A stretch of 40,986 bases of DNA from positions 1-40,986 of the forward strand of contig CANQJB010000008.1 of assembly GCA_947624155.1 (NCBI GenBank), in the 5' to 3' direction. The DNA comes from an uncultured Clostridia bacterium. GTDB taxonomy: Bacteria; Bacillota; Clostridia; Oscillospirales; Ruminococcaceae. The notes under the pieces are model-generated. The model had not been told where the DNA came from. It searched no databases and saw only the letters and a list, made by a program, of their open reading frames with translations. The translations under genes and the position numbers were made by a program. This document shows positions 21,800-32,300 of the stretch, piece after piece; positions within the stretch are counted from its first letter, which is position 1, and each line of letters begins with the position of its first letter.

Positions 21800-22314
21800 A
21801 AAATATCTTTATTCTGATGATCGTTTTCGTGCTGATACTCAGCTCCTGCCGCGCTCATATCCCCCAGCCGATCGACTTTATCCGCGAGATGAGCCCGATA
21901 AGCTTCGGCGACGGCAGCGGGCTCAAGGACACTCTTCTCGACTGGTATGACACAATCCTTTCGTTCGTAGGGCGGGCGGCGCTGACAAACAAGCTGTTTC
22001 TGATCGGCGAAAGGGAGTTCGGCGACGACTGCTACACCGGCAGATATTCTGCGGCGTGCGCCGGTGTTTCGGGAACCGACGTCGTTTTCGGCGGAGTTTC
22101 GATCAACCCGCGCCGTATCCGCCTCAGCGTCAGCACAACTTTCCTCGGCGGCAGCGCCGAGCTGATAATAAAGTCCGGCACCGATGTCGAGACCTACGAC
22201 CTCGGCGGCCTGCGCCTCAGCGAGCTTGAAGTCAGGCTCGAAAGCGGCAGCAGCATCGCGGTAAGATATGAAAGCTTCCGCGGAAGCGTCACTTTGAAGG
22301 CGGAATATTATTAA
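21796..22314 (+). CDS. Predicted lipoprotein downstream of BceAB
   Basis: 172 aa from ATG 21796, the start that fits GGAGGGAGAGG just upstream and the ATGA overlap with the small peptide gene. The signal (FILMIVFVLIL) ends in SSC, a lipobox, so the protein is probably lipid-anchored outside the membrane. The mature part has a short helical stretch (LKDTLLDWYDTILSFVGRAAL) and then ~95 residues rich in alternating beta-pattern (RRIRLSVSTTFLGGSAELII, ELEVRLESGSSIAVRYESF). I do not recognise the family. Its place as the last gene of the Bce operon suggests a role with the transporter, such as binding the antibiotic or its lipid target. Confidence 0.75.
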   Translation: MKNIFILMIVFVLILSSCRAHIPQPIDFIREMSPISFGDGSGLKDTLLDWYDTILSFVGRAALTNKLFLIGEREFGDDCYTGRYSAACAGVSGTDVVFGGVSINPRRIRLSVSTTFLGGSAELIIKSGTDVETYDLGGLRLSELEVRLESGSSIAVRYESFRGSVTLKAEYY

Positions 22315-22346
22315 ATCAGTCAGCCCCTTTAAGGGGCTGACTGATT
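22314..22346. terminator. Perfect 16-bp hairpin shared by two convergent genes
   Basis: AATCAGTCAGCCCCTT is followed after one base by its exact complement (22314-22346). It begins in the stop codon of the lipoprotein gene and contains the last codons and stop (22329-22331) of the opposing pilin-like gene. The T-run is poor on the forward strand; GATTTAATAATATT follows on the reverse strand. Confidence 0.7.
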
Positions 22347-24767
22347 ACTTGGCGCCTCGGTACCAATGTCCCATCTTGGATCACCAGATGGTGGTTCAAT
22401 TCTAAATACAACACCATAGTTTTTTCCGTTATACATAATATCCACAGGTATCTTTGTACGATATTGAATGGTTTCTAATGTTGTGCGGTAAACTTCATAA
22501 TAGTAAACGCTATCATTTACCTTGATATCCGAAAAGTTTTGAATTATCTCCCAGCTTCCGTCATAAGAAAGATTTGATACAACGTAAATTCTGATTTCCA
22601 TGTCGCTCATGTCGTCAGGCTGAAATTGATTTACACGAATATATTCAGACGTTTGATCGTTAAATTCTAAGAATGTTTCGGAATCTCGCAATTGCAATTT
22701 CTTTTGGTAGTATTCTCCGTCGATAAATTCAACCTTTTCAACATCAAAAAATGATATATATTCATAATACGCCACAGCTATTGCGCCGAAATAGCGCGCC
22801 TCCTGCTCGGGCGGCGGCTCCAGACTGACTATTACCTCTCGGGTCTCGCCGCCGAACCGAAGCGTCAGCCGCTCGCCGTCGCTCAGCCCGTCGATTCGCT
22901 GAAAAACAAACCGCTCGGTCTCAATCTCCTCGCCGAGCTGCGCGCCGCCGTCCGACGAAAAGCTCCACCCGTCGGAGATATATCTGCTTCTGACGAAGTA
23001 GTAGCCGCTTTCCAGCCCCTCGCCGGGGCAGAAATCGGGCTCGTTTGAATAGGCGTCGAAGAGGCAGAGCCGCTCGGCCGCGCCGTCTTCGCTGACCTTT
23101 ATCACCCCGATCAGCCCCCTCGGGTCGGCGAGCTTTTGTTCTCCGAATCGCTTCGGCCTGCCCTTTGACATCACCGACTCGGGGAAGCCCTCGGTTTTGC
23201 TGAACCCCGGTATCGCGGCCGCCGTAAGCTCGGCGGAATCAAGCGCGCCGGGGCTGTTTTCGTCGAGCCATGAGTTTTCAAGCAAGAAGTAGGAGCTTTC
23301 GGCCGAAATTTCTCCGCAGACTCCGAAAAATTCCGCCTCGCCGATATAGCCGCAGCTCAGCTCGGAATAGCAGCCGAACACCTCGCCGCTGCCGCCCGAG
23401 GTTATCCCGCCGGTCACGCCCGCCTCTGCCTCAACGCTGCCCATGCTGTGGCTGAATTTAATGCTGCCGCCGTCTGCTGAACCGGCAAGACCCCCGACAG
23501 CCGCCTCGCCGCTTGATCTGATAAACGTCTCGGCGGAGGAGCGCTCGATCCTGCCCGAGAGCCGCCCCGCGAGCCCGCCGACATTCCCGCCCTCGGCGGT
23601 TATTTCGACTCCCGAGGCGGAGCAGTTGACTATCGCCGCGCTTTTTTCGGCCTTGCCGCAGAACGCACCGACGTTTGAACCTGCTTCGGCACTGATTTTA
23701 ACGTTAATGAGATTGAGATTTCTGACCTCGCCGCCAAGAGCGCCGAACAGCCCGACTTCGCCGCTCCCCGAGAGCTCGATGTCTGAAATCGAGCGCCCGT
23801 CGCCGTCATATATCCCGCCGAAGCTTGAAAGCAGGCTGATTTTTGCCCTGCGCTCGGGGTTAAAGGGGAATCTTCCGCCGCTGCCGTCGATGTCGGCGGT
23901 CTGGCGGACGGTGAAATCTCCGCTCAGGAGCGAAAGATTGTTGAAATGCCGCGCGCATGAGACCAAAATATCCTCTTTGCTCACCGACTCAAAGAGAGGC
24001 GAAAAGCTGACCGACGCCGAGTCCGACGCAGGTTTTGAGGTCTCGCCGAAGCCCTCGCAGCTTATCGCCGCCCTTGCGGTGATTTTTTCGTATTTTAAAA
24101 GCTCGGGGAAGCTTTTTTCAAGCAGCCCTTCGCCATCGTCGAGAAGATAATAGGCAATTATCTCGCCGTTTTCTAAAAAGATTTTGTCGGCCTGAGCGGG
24201 GTAGTCTGCGCCGTTTCCGCTGAGTGTCAGCGCGACGCCGAAATCCTCAAACGGCCTGTTAGGAATGTCGGCGCAGCTGACTTTCAGATAAAGGTCCTCG
24301 CCGTTGAAGACCTCAACTGTCGGCACAAGCCTGAATCCGCGCGGCATTATCCCGCTGCCTTGCGAGATATAGCTGCCGTATTGACCCGAAACTCTTTCGC
24401 CGCCAGCCGCAGCCAAAAGCTCCGAAACCGACAGCTCCTCGGAATAATAGGCAGATTCAGCCTCGGCGGCGCCGAAGCCGGTTTTAAGCCGGATCACCGC
24501 GTTCCCCGCCGTCCCCGGGATTATCAGCCCGAGAGGGTCGCTTTCGGTGGTGTAAAAGTCGGGCGAAGGATCGGGAAAGTCAACGTGAGCAAGGCGGTTT
24601 TCGGCATATAAAAACAGCTCCCGGGCGGTTTCGTCGAGGCTTTTCTGCTTAAAGCTGCCGACCGACGAAACGACCTGCGGAGCCGCGATCAGAAGCATTA
24701 AAGACATGATCCCGAGGACAATCAGCAGCTCATAGAGCGTAAAGCCGTGATTAACCCTCTTTTTCAT
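22329..24767 (-). CDS. Giant prepilin-like protein with GLUG-type repeats
   Basis: 812 aa. The start MKKRVNHG, then FTLYELLIVLG, is a type IV prepilin/pseudopilin leader: cleavage after Gly8, Glu at +5, and a ~20-residue hydrophobic helix. I chose ATG 24767 because GGAGGA (complement of 24777-24783) stands 9 nt upstream; the longer TTG start (24794) would put this site inside the gene. Normal pilins have 120-200 residues. Here the helix carries ~790 more, including repeats of GLUG character at ~315-460 (VGLFGALGG, VGAFCGK, VGGLAGRLSG, VGGLAGSADG), as in surface adhesins. No pilus assembly genes are in the window. The last ~150 codons differ strongly in base composition. A tip adhesin or minor pilin is the best guess. 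Confidence 0.8.
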   Translation of the reverse strand: MKKRVNHGFTLYELLIVLGIMSLMLLIAAPQVVSSVGSFKQKSLDETARELFLYAENRLAHVDFPDPSPDFYTTESDPLGLIIPGTAGNAVIRLKTGFGAAEAESAYYSEELSVSELLAAAGGERVSGQYGSYISQGSGIMPRGFRLVPTVEVFNGEDLYLKVSCADIPNRPFEDFGVALTLSGNGADYPAQADKIFLENGEIIAYYLLDDGEGLLEKSFPELLKYEKITARAAISCEGFGETSKPASDSASVSFSPLFESVSKEDILVSCARHFNNLSLLSGDFTVRQTADIDGSGGRFPFNPERRAKISLLSSFGGIYDGDGRSISDIELSGSGEVGLFGALGGEVRNLNLINVKISAEAGSNVGAFCGKAEKSAAIVNCSASGVEITAEGGNVGGLAGRLSGRIERSSAETFIRSSGEAAVGGLAGSADGGSIKFSHSMGSVEAEAGVTGGITSGGSGEVFGCYSELSCGYIGEAEFFGVCGEISAESSYFLLENSWLDENSPGALDSAELTAAAIPGFSKTEGFPESVMSKGRPKRFGEQKLADPRGLIGVIKVSEDGAAERLCLFDAYSNEPDFCPGEGLESGYYFVRSRYISDGWSFSSDGGAQLGEEIETERFVFQRIDGLSDGERLTLRFGGETREVIVSLEPPPEQEARYFGAIAVAYYEYISFFDVEKVEFIDGEYYQKKLQLRDSETFLEFNDQTSEYIRVNQFQPDDMSDMEIRIYVVSNLSYDGSWEIIQNFSDIKVNDSVYYYEVYRTTLETIQYRTKIPVDIMYNGKNYGVVFRIEPPSGDPRWDIGTEAPSNQSAP
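22347..22790 (-). other. AT-rich 3' segment of the pilin-like gene
   Basis: Counting sequence lines, GC is about 28-40% across 22381-22800 but ~68% in 22801-22860, and the rest of the gene stays high. The switch falls near 22780-22800 with the reading frame intact. The encoded residues (~660-812) are rich in Tyr, Asn and Ile. The motif VSLEPPPEQEARYFG just before the segment is echoed at its end by FRIEPPSGDPRWDIG, as if a module with the same kind of ending had been added or swapped in. Confidence 0.75.
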
Positions 24768-24810
24768 TTTCGGTGCTTCCTCCGTTTTAGCCAAAAAGGT
24801 TTGGCCGCAG

Positions 24811-24843
24811 CGGCCCTTTCGGAGAAGCTCCCCGAAAAGGCCG
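24811..24843 (-). terminator. Hairpin after apgM
   Basis: Reverse strand CGGCCTTTTCGG pairs with CCGAAAGGGCCG with one G-U pair. The T-run (CCTTTTT) lies ~12 bp further on, so termination may be moderate. Confidence 0.5.
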
Positions 24844-24859
24844 GTTTTGTGTCTTAAAT

Positions 24860-26068
24860 TCAGTCCTTGATAAAGTGCTCGATCAGCTTATGCCCGATCG
24901 GGACAAAGATTCCGGTCGCCTTTGCCGATTCCTCGCAAAGCCGCTCGACTCCCTCTCTCTCTGCCTTTTTGTGGTAGATCATATAAGGGACGGGGTCGTT
25001 GGTGTGAGTTCTCAGCGAGAGCGGCGTCGGGTGATCCGGCAGTATCATCACCTTGTAGTCGTCAAACTGCTCGAGTGCGTCGAGAATCGGAGCCAGAATT
25101 CTCTTGTCGATCATCTCTATCGCCCTGACCTTGTTTTCGATTTCATAGCGGTGGCCGCACTCGTCCGGCGCCTCGACATGGATATAGACAAAGTCCTGCC
25201 CGCGCTTCAGCTCGTCGATCGCCGCCTGAGCCTTTCCCTCAAAATTGGTGTCAAGATACCCGGTCGCGCCGTCGACGTTGACGACGGTCATTCCCGAAAA
25301 CTTTCCGATTCCCTTTAAAAGGTCGACTGCCGAGATCATCGAAGCGCTGACGCCGAATTTGTCCTTGAACCCGGCGAGCGGCTTTCTGACTCCCTCGCCC
25401 CAGAACCACATCGAGTTTGCGGGGCGCTCGCCGCGCTTTTCGCGTTCGAGGTTGAGCGGATGATTTTTGAGGACGTCGTAGCTGCGCTTCATCATTTCAT
25501 AGAGCTTTTTCGCGTTGGGGTGCTCCGGGAGATGGCCTCTGACCGGCTTTCCGGTGATGTCGTGGGGCGGGGTGAGGGTGCCGAGGTCGAGAGTGCCGTT
25601 ATTCCAGATCAGGCAGTGGCGGTAGCTGACGCCAGCATAGAGCTGAAATTCGTCGCTGTCAAATTCCTTTTTGAGCGCGTCGACCAAAATCCTCGCGTCG
25701 GCGGTCGAAATATCCCCGGCGCAGTAGTCGACCATTGTCTTGTCTTCGTAGTTTTCCTCGCCGGAAAGGGTTACGAGATTGCAGCGCAGAGAGACGTCGG
25801 TCGGCTTCATGTCGATACCGATAGAGCCGGCTTCGAGAGGCGAGCGGCCGGAATAATAGACCGCGGGGTCATAGCCGAGAACCGAGAGGTTGGCGACGTC
25901 GCTCCCGGGTTTTAAGCCGTCGGCGACGGTCTTTACAAGCCCGACCTCGGATTTTCTCGCGAGCATATCAGTAAAGGGTTTATCGGCCTTCGCCATCGGG
26001 GTCAGGCCGCCTAGCTCGGGTACGGGGTAATCGGCCATGCCGTCGCACAGAAGAACAACGTATTTCAT
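24860..26068 (-). CDS. apgM: Cofactor-independent phosphoglycerate mutase, archaeal (ApgM) type
   Basis: 402 aa, the usual length for this family. The start MKYVVLLCDGMADYP, then GSDVANLSVLGYDP and YSGRSPLEAGSIGID, and later HVEAPDECGHR and MILPDHPTP, carry the Asp, Ser and His residues that bind the two Mn2+ ions in the alkaline-phosphatase superfamily. The enzyme interconverts 3- and 2-phosphoglycerate in glycolysis and gluconeogenesis. Some related enzymes annotated in Clostridia are phosphonate- or homoserine-linked, but all marks here fit ApgM. GGAG lies 8 nt before the ATG. It is transcribed alone, divergent from the glucan synthase-like gene. Confidence 0.93.
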   Translation of the reverse strand: MKYVVLLCDGMADYPVPELGGLTPMAKADKPFTDMLARKSEVGLVKTVADGLKPGSDVANLSVLGYDPAVYYSGRSPLEAGSIGIDMKPTDVSLRCNLVTLSGEENYEDKTMVDYCAGDISTADARILVDALKKEFDSDEFQLYAGVSYRHCLIWNNGTLDLGTLTPPHDITGKPVRGHLPEHPNAKKLYEMMKRSYDVLKNHPLNLEREKRGERPANSMWFWGEGVRKPLAGFKDKFGVSASMISAVDLLKGIGKFSGMTVVNVDGATGYLDTNFEGKAQAAIDELKRGQDFVYIHVEAPDECGHRYEIENKVRAIEMIDKRILAPILDALEQFDDYKVMILPDHPTPLSLRTHTNDPVPYMIYHKKAEREGVERLCEESAKATGIFVPIGHKLIEHFIKD

Positions 26069-26103
26069 ATCGAAGCTCCTTTAAAGCGTAAATTCATACC
26101 GGC

Positions 26104-26132
26104 AGTATATCACATTCCGCCGGAAAATGCAA
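26104..26132 (-). promoter_or_regulatory. Promoter of apgM
   Basis: Reverse strand TTGCAT (26132-26127), a 17-bp spacer and TATACT (26109-26104) with TG one base upstream. In 26133-26302 I could not find a convincing forward promoter for the glucan synthase-like gene. Confidence 0.6.
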
Positions 26133-26302
26133 GAGTGAAAATGGTTTCAAAGGTAAGAAATCAGAAACCGGATATCGGAATCACAAAATATTACAGTCGC
26201 TTGCCATAACTTGATGCGTACGGGGCGGGCATGTCGGTCTGCATAATTCCCCTTGATCTGGAAAAACTACTCTCAAAAACAAGCGCGAAAGGGAGATTTT
26301 AT

Positions 26303-29300
26303 ATGCAGAAAACCGGCGCGGATTTTGTGAGCCTGAGCCGGCTCGCGGCAAAAATGTCGAAGAGGGTGAGGACGCTGAAGCGCGTCTATTCCGAGCTTTG
26401 CTCAGAAGGGACGGCAAACGGACCGGCCTCGTTTTTCGCTGACAATTTTCACACGCTTATCAGCGCGGCAGGCTCGCGCCCCCGGCGCCGCGATCCCCGA
26501 ACCGTCTATTATCCCGGCAGGTTCGAGCTCGCCGAGGCGGTCATTTCTGCCTCCGGCGAAAGGCTGCCGACCACAGACGAAATAATAATGATTCTCGGAA
26601 AGATCTGCTCCGAGCGCAGGATATACGGCAGCGAGACCGAATACCTGCGCTTTGAGCTGATATATGTTCTGACCGAAAAAATCGCGGAATGCGTCAAAGG
26701 CTGGGACAAGAGCCTGATCCGCTATATGACGCTTTTGAGCGGACTCAGCGGCCTCGACGCAGTCAGGATAAACGACGTCATAAATCCGGTCTCGGTCCGC
26801 CTTTCGGAAGACCCCGCCTATCAAAAAAGCGACACAAGAACCCGCCTTCAGTACCGCGAGGCGATCTATCAGACCGCTTCTCGGTTCGGGCTCGACGAGA
26901 TCGAGCTCTGCGGCGAGCTGCTGAAAAAATACCGCGGCGGCGAGATCGACATCGGCGATCTGACGGTGATTCGCGAAAGCCGACGGCCCGAAAGCTGCGC
27001 GGTCAGACACGCGGTTCTTTTGATACTCGGCGGGGCGGCAGTCTCGGCGCTGATTGCGCTTTGGGCAGGCGTTCCGATCGTTCTCGCCGAGGCGCTGCTG
27101 ATTCTTCCGGCAATCGAGGCGCTGAGGCCGGTTTCTGACCGCATTCTGACCAAAAAATCGCATATCACAAGGCTTATGCGCCTTGACCCTCAGTGTGAGG
27201 AGGTAAAAACCGCAAAGACCGCGATAGTCGTTTCGGCGGCGGTCACAGACCCCGAGGACGCCTACCGCCTTTATGACTGCCTGCTGAGCCTGCACTGTCT
27301 CAACTCCGCAGAAAATATTCTGATCTGCGCGCTTGTCGACCTCGCACCGGAGCAGGTTCCGATAACTTCGGAGGACAGAGCGGTCACCGAAAGCCTCGCC
27401 GAAGTAATTAAGAAGTTAAACTCCGTCGCCGAGGGGCGGTTTTCCTGTGTTGTCAGAAAGCGCAGCTTTTCGGAGACCCAGCAGGAATATATGGGCAGAG
27501 AGCGAAAGCGCGGCGCGCTGATGGACATCGCGAGATTTATGAAAACCGGCGAGGGCGATTTCGGCGCAGCGCTCGGGGAATATGAGCGGCTGATCGGAAC
27601 CGAATATATCTGCGCGCTCGACACCGACACCCGCCCGCTGATGGACGGCGTCAGCGAGCTGCTTTCAATCGCGCTCCACCCCGCGAACAGGGTTTCGGTC
27701 GCGGGAGGAAGAGTTACCCGAGGATACGGAATAATCTGCCCGAGAATGATGACACGGCTCAGCGATTCGCTCCGCTCGGAATTTTCAAAGAGCCTCGGCG
27801 GAATCGGCTCACGCTCAAGCTATGACGGCGAATCGGCGAGCCTTTATCAGGACGTTTTCGGCCGAGGGACGTTCTGCGGCAAGGGGCTTATAAATGTCGA
27901 AGCGCTGGTTGAATGCACAGCCGAATTAAAGGGCGAGAGGATTCTTTCACACGACATTTTGGAGGGCGAGCTGCTGAAAACCGCCTACGCCGGAGACGTC
28001 TGCTTCACCGAAGGCTTTCCCCGCTCGCCTCAGAGCTATTACCGCCGGGCAGACCGCTGGATCAGGGGCGATTTTCAGAACATTCCCGAGATATTTTCGG
28101 ATAAATTCGGCGCGCTCTCAAAGCTGAAGCTTCTCGACAATCTCCGCCGCGCGGCAACGCCGGTTTCGGTCTTCGCAGCGTTTTTGTGCGGCTTCGTTCT
28201 CTACCCCGGGCAGGCGGCCGCTGTCGCGGGGGCGGCGCTGATTCTTTGGCTTCTGCCGCCGGCCGAGAGCGCGGTCGGCGCGTTTTTCAGAGACCGCGCT
28301 TTCGGCAGAAGATTTTATTCCGGCCTTTTGAGCACCGCCTCTCAGAGCCTGAGATATATTCTTTACAGCACCGTTATGCTCCCGACGCTCGCGCTGAAAT
28401 CACTTCGGGCAATAGTCTTCGCGCTTACAAGGCTTCTGACAAAGCGGCGGCTTTTGGAATGGACTACCGCCGACGCCTCTGACCGCTCCTCGGCGAGCCC
28501 GCTGAGCTTTTATCTTCTGCCCGAGCTTTTGAGCATATCGCTGCTCTGGTCGCCGGACTATTTTATCCGCCTTTTCGGGGCGGTATTTGCGGCGATGCCC
28601 GCGCTTCTCGCAATCAGCGACGAAAGCGGCGCAAAGCCGGATCAGCGGCTGAAATACCGCGACGTCCGTGAGCTTTCAAACCAGACCGCGGATATGTGGA
28701 GCTTTTTTGAAAGCTATGTCACCCGCGCCGACAACTATCTCCCGCCCGACAACGTCCAGTTTTCGCCGGTATATCGGATTGCCCACCGCACCTCGCCGAC
28801 AAATATCGGGCTCTATCTCCTCTCGATACTCGCGGCTTATGACAGGCGTCTGATCGGACTGAGCGCGATGACCGAACGGCTCGACAGAACGCTCAGAGCC
28901 GTTTCGCGGCTCGAAAAATACCGCGGAAATCTCTATAACTGGTATGACACAAAGACGCTCAAAATCTGTCCTGCGCCGTTTGTTTCGAGCGTCGACAGCG
29001 GAAACTTCGTCTGCTGTCTCGTTGCGCTAAAAGAGGGGCTGCGCGAATGTGAGCAGTCGGGGAAGATCGTCTCGCTGATCCGGAGGATTGAAAAACTGAT
29101 TGACGAAACCGATCTGTCGGTCTTCTACGACGGAGTCAGAGGGCTGATGGCGATCGGAATCGACCCGAAAACCGGCGTGCAGAGCCCGAATCACTACGAC
29201 TGCCTGATGAGCGAAGCGCGGCTGACCTCGTTCTGGGCGATCGCCTCGCGGCAGGTGCCGAAAAGCCATTGGCAGAGGCTTTCCCGCGCGATGCTGAGCT

Positions 29301-32300
29301 GCGGCTGGTTCGGCGGGGCGGCCTCCTATTCCGGGACGATGTTTGAATACTTTATGCCCGAAATCTTTCTGAAAAGCCCCGAAGGCTCTCTTTCCTTTGA
29401 AAGCCTGAAATATGCGCTCTGGGTCCAGAGAAAATACGCGAGATCGTTCGGGCGGCCGTTCGGAATCTCGGAGAGCGGATATTACAGCTTCGACAGCGCG
29501 CTGAACTACCGCTATATGGCCCACGGTGTCCCGAAGACCGGAATCAGGCGGGGGCTTGAAAACAGCTATGTCATTTCGCCCTATTCGACCTATATCTCGC
29601 TCTGCTTTTCGGGCAGCGACGGCGCGGAAAACCTCAGACGCTTAGGCGAGCTGGGAATGTACGGCTCCTGCGGGCTTTATGAAGCTCTCGATTTCACCGC
29701 GCCCGATTCACAGACCCCCGAGCCGGTCAGAAGCTATATGTCCCACCATGTCGGAATGAGTATCTGCTCCTGCGACAACGTTTTGGGCGGAGGAATAATG
29801 CAGAAGCGGTTTATGAGCGACCTCAGAGTACGCGGGGCGCTCGAACTGTTGGACGAGCGGTTCCATCTCGGAACGGCGGTCTTTGAAAACACACTCAGGC
29901 GGCCGCGCCTCAGCGCACCCGAGCCGCGCGAGCACGAAACCGAGGCGATGGACAAATTCAGCCTTTCGGCCCCGAGGATCAAGCTCCTTTGCAACGGCGA
30001 GATGACGCTGATGATCTCGGACAACGGCGCTTCGGCGTCAATCTACCGCTCAAAAAATGTCCTGTGCCGCACCCGCGACCTCTATCTTAGGCCGAAGGGG
30101 ATATTCTGCTTTATAAGCGACGGCGGCGAGGCGGTCTCGCTGAGCTATCTGCCTGATAAGTCGGGCGGGATCAGCGCCGAGTTCAGCGAAGAGGGCGCGG
30201 CATTTTTCAGAAGCACCGAAAAGCTCGCCGCAGGAATGATGGTCAGGCTTCATTCCGAATACCCCTGCGAGCTTCGCAGCTTTGCGCTTAAAAACGCGAC
30301 CTCTGCTCCCCTGCCCGTCTCGGTAATCAGCTATATCGAGCCTTCGCTCGAAAGCGACGCCGCCGAGCAGTCCCACCCGGCGTTCTCGAAGATGTTTCTG
30401 CGGTTCGAGCGCGACCCCGAGTGGAACGCCGTCACCGTCACAAGAGTCAGGGAAGACAAACAGATCTGGCTAGGCATCGGGTTTATCGAAGATGTCAGGC
30501 AGACGGTCAGTTTCGACCGCTCAGAGGTTATCGGATATCCCGAGGGGCTGGAAGGACTGAAAAAGCGGTTTATGAATATTCCGCCGAGCCTTGTCGCTGA
30601 GCCCGACCCCTGCGTATATATCAGGGCGTCGGTCGAGCTGCCGCCGAAGTCAGAAGCGGAGCTGACGATGTTTTTAATCTGCGCCGATTCGCGGGAGGAG
30701 CTTATCAACCGAATCTCTGCGATCAGGCGGAAAAAGCCGAGATACTGCGTTTCTCCCCGGCTCGACACCGCCGCGGGGCGGGTCGCGTCGGCGCTGCTGC
30801 CGAAGCTTATCTACCGCTGTAAAATGAGCGAGGAAAAGCGCGCAGCCGCAGTCAAAAACCGGCTGCCTCTGCGCTCTCTCTGGGAGCTTTCGGTCTCGAC
30901 CGAGCTGCCGACAGTCCTGATTTTACTCAACGGCCGAAACGACAGCCAAAAGCTCTCGGCATATCTCGGGGCATATAAGCTGCTTCGGCGCTGCGGGGTA
31001 GAGGTTCAGCTTCTGTTCTGCTTCGACGACGGCGGAAGATATGAGCGCGAGCACTATTCCGAGCTGATCGCCGCCGCCCGCGAAGAGGGTCTCGAAAGCT
31101 TTATCTATTCCGAGGGCGGGATATTGCCTTTGGATCTCGGCAAGGCGCGGAGCGGAATGTTTGAGCTCGCCTGCGCGGCGGCCTGCGAAATCTGTGTCGA
31201 CGAGATCGCTTCGCCGGAGCAGGAGGTCAGACCCGCCGATTTCGCCGAAATACTGAGCTCGTCGCCGGTTCCGCAAGCGGTTGATCTCCCCGTCGCCTGC
31301 GGAGGCTTCAGCGGAAACAGCTATGTGATAAACGAAAAGCCGCCGCTTCCGTGGTGCCACATTCTCTCAAATCCTGTCTTCGGAACTCTTGTCTCCCAAG
31401 AATCCCTCGGCTTCACCTATGCGTTCAACTCCCGCGAAAACCGGCTCACGCCCTGGGACAACGACCCAGCGAGGGACAACCTCGGCGAGCGCCTTTGGCT
31501 GCGGCTAAACGGCAGAATCTTCGATCTTGTCAGAGGCTCGGCGGCGGTGTTCGGCCCCTATAAGGCGGAGTATTTCTCAAAGGGCGAGGGCTATGAATGT
31601 CGGATCACTGTCAGAGTTTCGGCGAAGGGAATGTGCAAGCGAATCGACGTCAGGCTGAAAACCGCCCGAAAAGCTCAGCTCTGCTTTTATACCGAGCCGT
31701 GTCTCGGGGTCGACAGGTCCCACAGCGACATGATAATCCCCGAGCGGCAGGAAAGCGGGCTTTCTCTTCATTCCCTCGCTTCCGGCGCGGGAGGATATAT
31801 GTATCTTCATTCCTCCGCGCCCTGTTCGGCCTCGACCGACCGCGAGGCACTTCTCTGCGGAAAATGGCAGGAAAGCGTTTTTCCCCGGGCAGGGCTTGCC
31901 GCTGCGCTTACAGCCGAAGCCGACGGCGAAACGGAGCTGAGCTTTTATATCTCCTACGGAATGACGCTTCGCTCTGCGATTTTAATGCCGAAGCTTTTCA
32001 CCGAGCAGACCGACACCCGCGAAAAGCCGAAGGAAGTCCCTACCGGCGACCCCTACTCAGACAGACTGGCAAACTGCTGGCTGAGGTACCAGGCGCTCCA
32101 CGCGAGAATATATGCGCGAACAGGCTTCTGGCAGTGCTCCGGAGCCTACGGCTTCAGAGATCAGCTCCAGGACGCGGTCTGCATCGCCGCCGAAAACCCG
32201 AATGTACTGAAAACACAGATACTCCGCTGCTGCCGCGCGCAGTTCCCGCAGGGCGATGTGATGCACTGGTGGCACGAGCTTCCGGGGCAGAAGATCAGGG

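Noticed and set aside
22347..22790. Diversity-generating retroelement or shufflon acting on the pilin-like gene end
   Set aside because: No reverse transcriptase, template repeat, inverted crossover sites or recombinase was seen in the window; only the composition step is supported.
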